This document shows, piece after piece, positions 1 through 6,010 of a stretch of DNA of 8,645 nucleotides (positions within the stretch are counted from its first letter, which is position 1; each line of letters begins with the position of its first letter). The stretch lies in the NCBI GenBank assembly GCA_046760905.1, contig JBHIFB010000133.1, positions 1 to 8,645 of the forward strand. The letters are read 5' to 3'. The DNA is from JBHIFB01 sp046760905 (GTDB lineage: Bacteria; Gemmatimonadota; CAZMKB01). The notes below the pieces were generated by a model. That model did not search any database and was not told the origin of the DNA. It saw only the letters and a list, made by a program, of their open reading frames with translations. The position numbers and the translations under genes are program-made.

Positions 1-97
1 ATTGTCGATACATGGACGGGTACTGGTATCATCCAGCCTACGGCAGGCATTATCATGGACAAGTTGGGTTCGGCGTGCAAGTTGTCTTTTGATGGGA
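1..97. other. Left-edge stretch with no assignable gene
   Basis: This stretch lies downstream of the last antiporter on the minus strand. Two minus-strand frames and one plus-strand frame are open across it, but none has a ribosome binding site or a recognisable protein motif. A minus-strand ATG near position 56 could begin a gene cut by the edge, but no Shine-Dalgarno sequence precedes it. A short inverted repeat (GCCT/AGGC around 37-49) has no T-tract, so no terminator is called. Confidence 0.4.
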
Positions 98-1450
98 TCA
101 GATCCTGTAGCTCCTTATCATCACGTGGAAAGGAGTCACCGGTCCCTTGTCTTCCTCCTCATCCCCGCCTCGATCCTGCGCCTCTCCGGCGGTGACGATC
201 GCATATTTTAAACCTATTGGACCTATAATCTGATTGATCGCAATGATGGTTATCGCCAGGTCCTTCACTACTTCCCCCCATCCAGGATAAGTACTCGCGA
301 CCAGGACAGAAAGCCCTATACTAACCCCTGCCTGAGGAATGTAACCCAACCAGGAGGTTCTACGTATATCATCAAGCTCCCGGGCCAGTGATGCGCCTAT
401 GAAGGTACCGGCAAATATCCAGAACCCTCTGGCGATAACGATGAGCAAGACGAGCTTCCACAGCTCTCCAAGATAGGTAAGATCAAGACCGGCTCCAGTG
501 ATAGCGAAGAAGATGACAAAGACCGGCAGCGAAGCCCTCTCGAGCGATTCTATAAACTTCCGGCCATGAGGTGAGAAGTTCTGCACTATGAATCCCGCCA
601 CAACCGTGGCAAGTAGAGGGTGGAGTCCGAAGTGGTGAAATAGTTCAGTACTCAAATAGGCAATTCCCACCATGAAGAGAGCCAGTTCACCCTTCACCCT
701 GTTTATATAAAAAATGAGGAGAAATCCGAGAAGAACTCCACCGATAAATGATACGAGGATTTCTCTGAATGCTCCGATAATGTATGAGGTGTCAAAAGCT
801 GTGACCGGGCCAGTAAAATATGCAGAAAATGAAATCGCCGCGGCGAAGGCGATGATGACAAGAACATCCTTCAGCACCGTGACCCCAAGAATGGATTCGG
901 TGACTCTACCCTGGGCTCTCAATTCGGTAATCACGGCGATCACCGTGGATGGTGAATTGGCTGTCGCGATCACGGCAAGGAGCAAAGCGGCCGATATCGA
1001 AACGGAGGAGGGCAGGTTCCAGAGGAAGGGAATAGCCCTCATTGCCAGAATTACAGTAATAAAAATCCCCACGAGCGTAAGAAGGGACTGAAAACAAGTG
1101 ATGGAGATGAGCCCACCCAGGCTCCTCTTCACCTCTGCCCACCGGATTTCTCCCCCGGCAGCGAGGGCTATCAGGCTGAGGGCGATACCGTCGATAAGCT
1201 TGAGTTCCGATATGACACTCTCGGAAAATAACCCAAGAACCTGTGGTCCGCAGAAGAGACCAGCTATGATGTAGCCGGTGATGAGAGGGAAACCGGCCCG
1301 CAGGATCCATTTGCCTGCGAGAAAGGCGCATACCATTATGAAGCCGAGTGAAATTGTGGCAATAGACGAAATATCGGCTAGTTGCCCCATCGTTGCATAT
1401 TTCACAAACAGCATTATGACGAAAAGCATAACTAGTACAACCAGCTTCAT
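98..1450 (-). CDS. Cation/proton antiporter, CPA2/Kef-like membrane domain (second of a tandem pair)
   Basis: This 450-residue protein is a predicted inner-membrane monovalent cation/proton exchanger. It has about a dozen hydrophobic segments. Family-typical features are an unwound-helix motif ATANSPS (residues 162-168), a conserved membrane Asp in a Lys-Asp pair (K194-D195, where Kef-type proteins have Gln-Asp), and a GAGLDL motif near residue 319. The protein ends in a short acidic cytoplasmic tail with a run of Asp/Glu around residues 425-432. There is no TrkA-N/RCK domain, unlike full-length KefB/KefC proteins. The ATG start overlaps the stop of the preceding antiporter gene (ATGA). AGGAG lies 7 bases upstream, which supports that start and suggests translational coupling. 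It is the last clear gene of the minus-strand operon. Transport of K+ or Na+ is inferred from the family; the ion cannot be read from the sequence. Confidence 0.88.
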   Translation of the reverse strand: MKLVVLVMLFVIMLFVKYATMGQLADISSIATISLGFIMVCAFLAGKWILRAGFPLITGYIIAGLFCGPQVLGLFSESVISELKLIDGIALSLIALAAGGEIRWAEVKRSLGGLISITCFQSLLTLVGIFITVILAMRAIPFLWNLPSSVSISAALLLAVIATANSPSTVIAVITELRAQGRVTESILGVTVLKDVLVIIAFAAAISFSAYFTGPVTAFDTSYIIGAFREILVSFIGGVLLGFLLIFYINRVKGELALFMVGIAYLSTELFHHFGLHPLLATVVAGFIVQNFSPHGRKFIESLERASLPVFVIFFAITGAGLDLTYLGELWKLVLLIVIARGFWIFAGTFIGASLARELDDIRRTSWLGYIPQAGVSIGLSVLVASTYPGWGEVVKDLAITIIAINQIIGPIGLKYAIVTAGEAQDRGGDEEEDKGPVTPFHVMIRSYRI

Positions 1451-2643
1451 CGTATGTCTCCTGCCTTACGGAGTACATTCCGGGCGAGTGTGGGTCCCAG
1501 CAATTCATTCAACACGATCGACAGTATTATCGTCGATGCCACTGCACTGCAGAAATCATCGGTGTAGACCTGGTTGAAGTTTATTGCGATGGCTACGGGG
1601 ATGCCTCCCTGAGGAATCAAACCAAGCCCAAGGCGTCGTGGTATGTTTCTCCTCCTGTAGATCGCCTGCGCCAGGGTGTAGTTGCTCACTGCCTTCGTGA
1701 TAATTCGAAGGAGCACGTAGAAGAGAGCCGAGAGAAGCACCGCCCAGTGCTGGAGGTACCATATGGCTCCCGAGAGTATAAGGAACATGAAGTATATCGG
1801 CTTCTCCGGAATCGCAAGGACCTTGAAAATCCTGTAGTTAGGCCAGTGTATGTTTGCAAGCGTTACTCCGAAGATGAAATTGATGAAAAGCGGTGATAAT
1901 TTTAGATAAAGAGATATTCCCCCACTGAATATAACCATTGCCAGAGTCAGCATTAGGAGTTCACTGTCCGACCGTATTTCCTTGACAAATGTCTTGAACA
2001 TGAGGGCAAGGATAACGCCACATGCAACGGAAAGTATGAGCAGTGTCATACCTTCAGTTATCGAAGTGTCACCCCCTCTCCTCCACATGCTGTAGACGAC
2101 GCTCAAAAAGAGGATTCCTATCACTGCATCCATGCTTGAAATCTGTTCAAGTAGTCTGGTGGTCCTCCCCCGGGCACGGTCGTATCTTGCCAGCAGGGGT
2201 ATGAGGGTGGGAGAGGATATGGAGGCAGACGATGCCAGGACAATCAATGAGGGGATCAGGTACCGCTCATAAAGAGAGAATCCCTTAGTAAACACGAGAT
2301 ATGCGATGATAAAGATGAAGAGCCACACAAGCAGCGCCTGCCCCAGTGATTGGTTGTAGATCGCAGGAGGCAGCCTTTTCATGTTCTTCCAGTTGAACTG
2401 CAGGCCGAACACGAGGCCAACCCAGGCCATGCCGAGTCCAACCGCAGGTCTCATCTGAACAAGGACGGTCTCATCTATCAGCCCCAAGACGTTACGCCCG
2501 AGAATATACCCTAACACAATGAACTCGATTCCTGTGAGGGAAATGAACCTCAACTGAAGAGGAATCCTCTTCATAGAAAAGAAGATCCTGGAACTAAGGT
2601 ATGCTAGAGCTACGATGATTACGAGGGAGAGGATGAGCTTCAT
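1447..2643 (-). CDS. Cation/proton antiporter, CPA superfamily membrane domain (first of a tandem pair)
   Basis: This 398-residue integral membrane protein belongs to the cation/proton antiporter superfamily and has about a dozen hydrophobic stretches. In the position of the family's ion-binding core it has a serine-rich broken-helix motif, ASSASISSPT (residues 137-146). D172 follows in the next helix, in the context SSMDAVIG. A C-terminal segment with IPQGGIPVAIA resembles the YIPQAGVSIGLS segment of the neighbouring antiporter, so the two are related but strongly diverged. No RCK/TrkA domain or cytoplasmic sensor domain is attached. The start overlaps the stop of the PII-like gene by four bases (ATGA), with GAGGAG 11 bases upstream. 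The 3' end overlaps the next antiporter in the same way. Coupled translation of two non-identical antiporters fits separate transporters or a heterodimer; the sequence does not decide. Confidence 0.85.
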   Translation of the reverse strand: MKLILSLVIIVALAYLSSRIFFSMKRIPLQLRFISLTGIEFIVLGYILGRNVLGLIDETVLVQMRPAVGLGMAWVGLVFGLQFNWKNMKRLPPAIYNQSLGQALLVWLFIFIIAYLVFTKGFSLYERYLIPSLIVLASSASISSPTLIPLLARYDRARGRTTRLLEQISSMDAVIGILFLSVVYSMWRRGGDTSITEGMTLLILSVACGVILALMFKTFVKEIRSDSELLMLTLAMVIFSGGISLYLKLSPLFINFIFGVTLANIHWPNYRIFKVLAIPEKPIYFMFLILSGAIWYLQHWAVLLSALFYVLLRIITKAVSNYTLAQAIYRRRNIPRRLGLGLIPQGGIPVAIAINFNQVYTDDFCSAVASTIILSIVLNELLGPTLARNVLRKAGDIR

Positions 2644-2999
2644 TTACCGGGATTCTCCTCACAGGGCGCGACACCTCTGACATCGGAGAGGGGAACAGCA
2701 AAGAGGATGCCCGAGCCTGCCTCGTCGAGATTTCCACATGTATCCTGAATGAGGTTCATGGCCATGTCGAGCATATTCCTCCCCGGTATGACAGTGAAGA
2801 TAGTCTTATTTGAAGGGCGTGTCCCGACTATGATACTCCTCAGACCGGCAAAGAGAGGGATCTCATGGCTCAATATCCTTCCCATGCCCACGCTATCTAC
2901 CACCGTCGCCCCCGGGATACCGATCTCAACAAAACCAAGGAGTACCTCTTCAAGATCTTCTTCCCTGTTTAAGACGAATACGAGAAGATAATAATCCAT
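2640..2999 (-). CDS. PII-like signalling protein (GlnB fold, short T-loop)
   Basis: This 119-residue soluble protein has the pattern of the PII superfamily, small trimeric sensors of adenine nucleotides or related ligands. It begins with a beta strand (MDYYLLVFVLNREEDLEEVL), then GIPGATVVDSVGMGRI (about residues 24-39), NKTIFTVI near residue 64, and a late GSGILFAVPL segment near residue 95 that matches the PII C-terminal strand. Between the second and third strands there is only a short linker (about residues 40-55). The long T-loop with the uridylylated Tyr of GlnB is therefore absent, and regulation by uridylylation is not expected. ATG at 2999 is chosen over an upstream in-frame TTG at 3023 because GGGGGAG sits 7 bases before it. 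The gene overlaps the antiporter start and lies 33 bases after the EIIA gene, so it probably regulates antiporter activity. The ligand is unknown. Confidence 0.75.
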   Translation of the reverse strand: MDYYLLVFVLNREEDLEEVLLGFVEIGIPGATVVDSVGMGRILSHEIPLFAGLRSIIVGTRPSNKTIFTVIPGRNMLDMAMNLIQDTCGNLDEAGSGILFAVPLSDVRGVAPCEENPGK

Positions 3000-3013
3000 T
3001 CGACTTCTCCCCC
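3000..3013 (-). promoter_or_regulatory. Ribosome binding site fixing the PII-like start
   Basis: On the minus strand GGGGGAG (3013-3007) is followed by a 7-base spacer and then ATG at 2999. The alternative TTG at 3023 would place this Shine-Dalgarno sequence inside the coding region, so the shorter reading is preferred. Confidence 0.75.
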
Positions 3014-3032
3014 AAAAGGGCAATACCAGAAT

Positions 3033-3500
3033 CTAGACGATGTGCCTGTTCTCCTCATCTTTGATCGATCTGAGCATTTCATTGGCACTTTTCGACTTCT
3101 TCAGAGCCCTGATGAATGACGGATGCTTCACAAGGCGAGCAAGCCGTGCTAGAATTCTGAGGTGGAGATTCGGATGCTTTTCTGAGCCAACGATGAGGAA
3201 TATGATGTGTACGGGTTTACCGTCTATCGCATTGAATTCAAGACCCCTCCTCACCCTGGCCACAGCAATGGCTGCTTCTTCAACCTCTTCGCTGGTTGTA
3301 TGGGGGATGGCTATGCCGTCCCCGATTCCGGTGCTCAGGACCGATTCTCGTTCGAGCAGACTCTCCACGAGATCCTCATAGCCTTTTACGCCGAATCCTT
3401 CTCTGATCAATCCGGCCATCCGTGCGATGCACTCGTCCCTTGTCCTGACGACGAGATCCGGTTCCATTGCACTCTCTTTCATGTAATCAGATAAGCGCAT
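3033..3500 (-). CDS. PTS EIIA protein of the fructose/nitrogen (PtsN-like) family
   Basis: This 155-residue cytoplasmic protein is a stand-alone EIIA domain of the family that includes EIIA-Ntr and EIIA-Fru. The start (MRLSDYM) matches the usual N terminus of PtsN-like proteins. The phosphorylatable histidine is H67 in GIGDGIAIPHTTS (residues 58-70). The C-terminal half has the family pattern HIIFLIVGSEKHPNLHLRILARLARL (in two parts around residues 98-123). No EIIB or EIIC sugar-transport domain is attached or nearby, which favours a regulatory role. In Escherichia coli, EIIA-Ntr controls potassium handling through TrkA and KdpD. By analogy, its place as first gene of an antiporter operon suggests PTS-dependent control of cation exchange. 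Only a weak AGGA lies next to the ATG. A later in-frame Met (residue 12) has a purine-rich stretch before it, but it would delete the conserved N terminus. Confidence 0.88.
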   Translation of the reverse strand: MRLSDYMKESAMEPDLVVRTRDECIARMAGLIREGFGVKGYEDLVESLLERESVLSTGIGDGIAIPHTTSEEVEEAAIAVARVRRGLEFNAIDGKPVHIIFLIVGSEKHPNLHLRILARLARLVKHPSFIRALKKSKSANEMLRSIKDEENRHIV

Positions 3501-3544
3501 GTCCTATAACCCAGTAGATTAGCCGGTATTTTTCCAGCTATCCA

Positions 3545-3574
3545 ATAATACGACTGATAAGGTTTTGGTGTCAA
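3545..3574 (-). promoter_or_regulatory. Sigma-70-type promoter of the EIIA/PII-like/antiporter operon
   Basis: Reading the minus strand, a perfect -35 box TTGACA (3574-3569) is followed by an 18-base spacer and TATTAT (3550-3545). Transcription would begin near 3538 and leave a leader of about 38 bases before the EIIA ATG. Position and strand fit the four-gene operon. Confidence 0.7.
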
Positions 3575-3613
3575 GGACGTTATCAATAATCGTCTGTTTT
3601 TTATGGGACAAAC

Positions 3614-3642
3614 TTGAAACATTTGACAAAATGTACTATAAT
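3614..3642 (+). promoter_or_regulatory. Sigma-70-type promoter of the sigma-54 activator gene
   Basis: TTGAAA (3614-3619), a 17-base spacer and a perfect TATAAT (3637-3642) form a near-consensus promoter with an expected start near 3649. The mRNA would start only about 20 bases before the GTG at 3671. This rules out the upstream TTG and ATG codons at 3614 and 3641 as translation starts. Confidence 0.75.
3616..3629 (+). promoter_or_regulatory. Candidate operator, third copy of the GAAA...TTGACAA repeat
   Basis: GAAACATTTGACAA matches 11 of 14 bases of the repeat GAAATCATTGACAA at 5148-5161. It lies across the -35 box and spacer of the activator's promoter. An overlapping imperfect palindrome, CATTT-GACA-AAATG, spans 3620-3633. 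If the activator binds the downstream repeats, this copy would allow it to repress or tune its own gene. Confidence 0.4.
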
Positions 3643-3655
3643 GGTGGGAAAAGGT

Positions 3656-3673
3656 TGGAGGAAAGTTATCGTG
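3656..3673 (+). promoter_or_regulatory. Ribosome binding site and GTG start of the activator
   Basis: GGAGG (3657-3661) stands 9 bases before GTG (3671-3673). This is the only well-placed Shine-Dalgarno/start pair downstream of the predicted transcription start, and it puts a typical first strand of a receiver domain right at the N terminus. Confidence 0.7.
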
Positions 3674-5068
3674 ATAAAAAACGATCAGATTTTATGCGTC
3701 TCTTCCGCCGAAGCATGCGAGTTTCTTCGCAGGGCATTCCCGGATAAAAAGGGCCTTGAAATAAAATGGAAAAAGAAGGTGCCTACCTCTATCAAGCAGT
3801 CCTATCCCATCCTGATCGTTGAGGTAACTCCGGCGGCAGGAAATTTGAACGCGATCCGGGATCTCAGTCGCCTGCATTCAAGCAGTGAAATCTTCGCATT
3901 TTCTTTCAGAGGGTCTGCCCGAATCGCGGTTGAATCCATAAGAAACGGGGCGCGTGATTTTTTCTCGCTTCCTGATGAAGTAGAGTCACTTAAAAAGAGC
4001 GTTTTCCAATTCTTGCAGGCAGAAACCAGAAGGGCAAGGAGCGAAGAGTTCCTCAACCGGGAGAGATCACGCTATGATTTTTCCAAAATCATCGGAGAAA
4101 GTCCCAGACTGATGGAGGTTCTCGATGTCGCAGAAAAAGTTATAAAGACCAGAATGAGCCCCGTTCTGATCAGAGGCGAAACGGGCACAGGCAAGGGCCT
4201 TCTTGCCCGTGCGATACATTATAACAGTGTTCTTCCGGAAGAATCCTTCGTCGAGATAAACTGCAGCGCCATACCGGATACGCTACTCGAATCGGAGCTC
4301 TTCGGTTTCGAGAGAGGCGCCTTTACCGGGGCCGTCAGCAGGAAGGAGGGGCTCTTCGAGGTTGCCAACGAGGGAACCATTTTCCTCGATGAGATAGGCC
4401 ACCTGAACCCGAGCCTTCAGGTGAAATTGCTTGATGCGATAGAATACAAAACGATCCGCCATCTTGGGGGTACCAAAAACATTCCCATCAACCCACGCAT
4501 AATCGCCGCTACCAGCGTCGACCTCGAGAGGGCAATGAAGGAGAACAACTTCAGGAGAGACATGTATTACAGGCTGAGTGTCGTGTCTCTGACTCTGCCA
4601 CCGTTGAGAGAAAGAGGAGATGACGTGTTACTGCTCGCAAGGCACTTTCTAAGGGAGTTCACCGGCGAGTATGGCACAGGCTCGAAGAGGTTCTCCCCGC
4701 GGGCAGAAAAGGCCCTTAGGGCTCATTCCTGGCCCGGTAACATACGAGAGTTGAGAAACACCATCGAAAGGGCAGTCATCCTCTCGGAAGGCAAGACTAT
4801 AAGGGATACGGATCTTCAGTTCGATGAATCAGGTGAACCAGGCTTAAAAACGGCAAGAGACGAATCAGAGCTGGTCATCCCGATCTCCGATGATGGAATT
4901 TCGAAGGATGAGGTGGAAAAGATCCTTGTTCGTAAGATCCTAACACTCGCAGGATGGAATAAGAGCAAAGCCTCCAGGATGCTCGGGGTGACCAGGCCCA
5001 CGCTGGTCAGCATGATGAAGCGATATGGGCTTGAGCGAGAATCGACTTCCAACGGATCTGCCGGTTGA
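3671..5068 (+). CDS. Sigma-54-dependent transcriptional activator with degenerate receiver domain (Fis-type HTH)
   Basis: This 465-residue protein is an enhancer-binding ATPase that remodels sigma-54 RNA polymerase. Residues 1-120 follow the receiver fold (ILCVSSAEA, YPILIVEVTP, RNGARDFFSLP), but the signature residues are changed. The acidic pair is S11-S12, the acceptor Asp is E51, the Thr is S78, and the Lys is L100. Residues about 138-380 form the AAA+ domain: Walker A GETGTGKG (169-176), the sigma-54-contacting GAFTGA (216-221), Walker B TIFLDE (236-241), and an arginine-finger region FRRDMYYRL (294-302). Residues 425-451 are a Fis-family helix-turn-helix (NKSKASRMLGVTRPTL). Start at GTG 3671 is chosen from the GGAGG and the promoter. 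It is transcribed divergently from the EIIA operon and lies directly upstream of a sigma-54 promoter, its probable target. Classical phosphorylation is not expected; control may come from Glu mimicry, ligand binding or protein contact. Confidence 0.92.
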   Translation: MIKNDQILCVSSAEACEFLRRAFPDKKGLEIKWKKKVPTSIKQSYPILIVEVTPAAGNLNAIRDLSRLHSSSEIFAFSFRGSARIAVESIRNGARDFFSLPDEVESLKKSVFQFLQAETRRARSEEFLNRERSRYDFSKIIGESPRLMEVLDVAEKVIKTRMSPVLIRGETGTGKGLLARAIHYNSVLPEESFVEINCSAIPDTLLESELFGFERGAFTGAVSRKEGLFEVANEGTIFLDEIGHLNPSLQVKLLDAIEYKTIRHLGGTKNIPINPRIIAATSVDLERAMKENNFRRDMYYRLSVVSLTLPPLRERGDDVLLLARHFLREFTGEYGTGSKRFSPRAEKALRAHSWPGNIRELRNTIERAVILSEGKTIRDTDLQFDESGEPGLKTARDESELVIPISDDGISKDEVEKILVRKILTLAGWNKSKASRMLGVTRPTLVSMMKRYGLERESTSNGSAG

Positions 5069-5127
5069 AATCCATAAAACTGTAAAGAATTTTTATAAGA
5101 TAATTTGCCACCTCTCACCCCACCCGT

Positions 5128-5161
5128 GAAATATTGACAATCTGCCAGAAATCATTGACAA
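5128..5161 (+). repeat. Pair of direct repeats, candidate upstream activator sites
   Basis: GAAATATTGACAA (5128-5140) and GAAATCATTGACAA (5148-5161) are identical except for one inserted base. Their ATTGACAA cores are 21 bases apart, about two helical turns, so both face the same side of the DNA. They lie about 85-115 bases before the predicted sigma-54 start, the usual place for enhancer-binding protein sites. The first core reads ATTGACAAT, a palindrome around one base. They do not work as -35 boxes, because no -10 box sits at the right distance. Confidence 0.6.
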
Positions 5162-5169
5162 GTTAACTT
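5160..5169. repeat. Perfect 10-base palindrome AAGTTAACTT
   Basis: This palindrome abuts and slightly overlaps the second direct repeat, about 50 bases upstream of the -24 box. It could extend the activator site or be a site for another dimeric protein. The sequence alone does not tell. Confidence 0.35.
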
Positions 5170-5217
5170 CTTGGAAATTAAGAGGTTATCCATCTTTATA
5201 CTTTTTCACTCACTTCC

Positions 5218-5234
5218 CGGCATGTTTTATGCTT
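5218..5234 (+). promoter_or_regulatory. Sigma-54 (-24/-12) promoter of the lipoprotein/TPR operon
   Basis: The segment CGGCATGTTTTATGCTT has the invariant GG (5219-5220) and GC (5231-5232) exactly 10 bases apart. Most flanking positions of the consensus TGGCACG-N4-TTGCW also match (GGCA, G, TGCT). Transcription would start near 5244, giving a leader of about 50 bases. The gene just upstream encodes a sigma-54 activator, and candidate enhancer repeats lie about 60-90 bases further upstream, so three independent signs agree. Confidence 0.75.
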
Positions 5235-5293
5235 CAAGAAGGACACAAGCTGACTGATTAGTTTCAAAACATGAGCTGTTTGGAGGTTCAATC

Positions 5294-5965
5294 ATGCGTA
5301 ACAGTTTGGTCCAACATTTACACACGGCGTTGGTTATAGTATTAATAATACCGGTGTGCATAATTCACTGTGGGGTGAACAGGAATCCTTCCTTCAACCA
5401 ATCTCTTACGACTTACTCCCAAGATTATCTCCTAAGTCCCGGTGCTTCGAACAATGGCAATTTTGCAGGAGGATTACCCCCCCCTTCACCGGTGGTCTCA
5501 CCAAGTTGGAATATCGACATTATCGAGGATTTTGAAGATCTGCTCGAACGGGAATCCGATGATGACGTTGAAACCTTCGACATAGAATACATAGAGGCCG
5601 ATGAGGGTGGGGAACTCGAGGTGGGAGAAAGTGAAATAGAGATTCCGGAGTATGCGCTGCCGCAGGATACCCTGATGATCTTTTATATCCCGAATTCTGA
5701 ATTCATCGAGTACTGGGTATATCCGGGTTCGCTTACTTTCAACGATTCTGTCGAAATCGAGCTCTCGTATCAATCGGCTTACCTCGAAGGAATCGATGAG
5801 ACCAATATCTCTATCGCTCAATGGCTGCCACAATTTCAGATGTGGGAGGACCTGGGGGGTGTTGTCGACACTCTCAACAACATCGTATCACTGAAGGTCC
5901 TTGAATTTGCTTTCCCTGAAGAGGATACTACTTACGCGAGATATGCTCTGGCAGATCATAACTGA
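5294..5965 (+). CDS. Acidic exported protein, probable lipoprotein, with ZU5-like domain
   Basis: This 223-residue protein has a hydrophobic export signal (residues 9-25). Cysteines at 22 and 26 could be the lipidation site. C26 followed by Gly is preferred, although His at -1 departs from a good lipobox. Residues 28-75 are Pro/Ser/Asn-rich and probably a flexible linker. Residues 76-105 are very acidic. Residues about 100-220 have the pattern of ZU5-like beta domains in bacterial surface proteins: EGGELEVGESEIEIPEYALPQDT, then a beta-rich stretch with SLTFNDSVEIELSYQ, then WLPQFQMWEDLGGVVDTLNNIVS. The order is Gly-Gly, Pro, 'dt', a beta core, then a 'describe and vary' strand. The ATG has GGAGG 7 bases upstream. 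It is the first gene after the sigma-54 promoter and lies 45 bases before the TPR gene. Its function is unknown; envelope location is inferred from the signal peptide. Confidence 0.75.
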   Translation: MRNSLVQHLHTALVIVLIIPVCIIHCGVNRNPSFNQSLTTYSQDYLLSPGASNNGNFAGGLPPPSPVVSPSWNIDIIEDFEDLLERESDDDVETFDIEYIEADEGGELEVGESEIEIPEYALPQDTLMIFYIPNSEFIEYWVYPGSLTFNDSVEIELSYQSAYLEGIDETNISIAQWLPQFQMWEDLGGVVDTLNNIVSLKVLEFAFPEEDTTYARYALADHN

Positions 5966-6010
5966 TTCAAAAGCTGGATATTGTCACGACCGTTGCATCG
6001 AGAGAAGACC

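Larger units (their letters stand above)
3501..3670. other. Divergent intergenic control region
   Basis: This 170-base region separates the minus-strand EIIA operon from the plus-strand sigma-54 activator. It holds one sigma-70-type promoter in each direction, with the two -35 boxes about 40 bases apart, and a GAAA...TTGACAA element inside the rightward promoter. A short inverted repeat TTATCAATAA lies between the promoters. One DNA-binding protein could affect both transcription units from here. Confidence 0.7.
5069..5293. other. Intergenic control region between activator and lipoprotein genes
   Basis: This 225-base AT-rich region holds, in order, two direct repeats, a 10-base palindrome, a -24/-12 sigma-54 promoter and a short leader ending in a good ribosome binding site. 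No convincing terminator follows the activator stop codon, so some read-through into the lipoprotein operon is possible. Confidence 0.7.

Noticed and set aside
37..49. Short inverted repeat GCCT/AGGC downstream of the antiporter operon
   Set aside because: The 4-base stem has no T-tract on either strand, so it is too weak to call a terminator.
906..1508. 200-residue minus-strand frame across the antiporter pair
   Set aside because: It lies wholly within the two antiporter genes in another frame, has no ribosome binding site and shows no recognisable motif.
3522..3535. GG-N10-GC arrangement on the minus strand in the EIIA leader, like a sigma-54 promoter
   Set aside because: Only the invariant dinucleotides match; the flanks (AAAAATACCG) differ from the consensus, and it overlaps or follows the start site of the much better sigma-70 promoter.
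3623..3642. TTGACA near TATAAT in the activator promoter
   Set aside because: The spacer is only 8 bases, too short for sigma-70. TTGAAA at 3614 gives the correct 17-base spacer, so the TTGACA is read as part of the repeat element.
5171..5202. TTGGAA and TATACT as a sigma-70 promoter before the exported-protein gene
   Set aside because: The spacer is about 20 bases and the boxes are imperfect, while a strong sigma-54 promoter stands just downstream.
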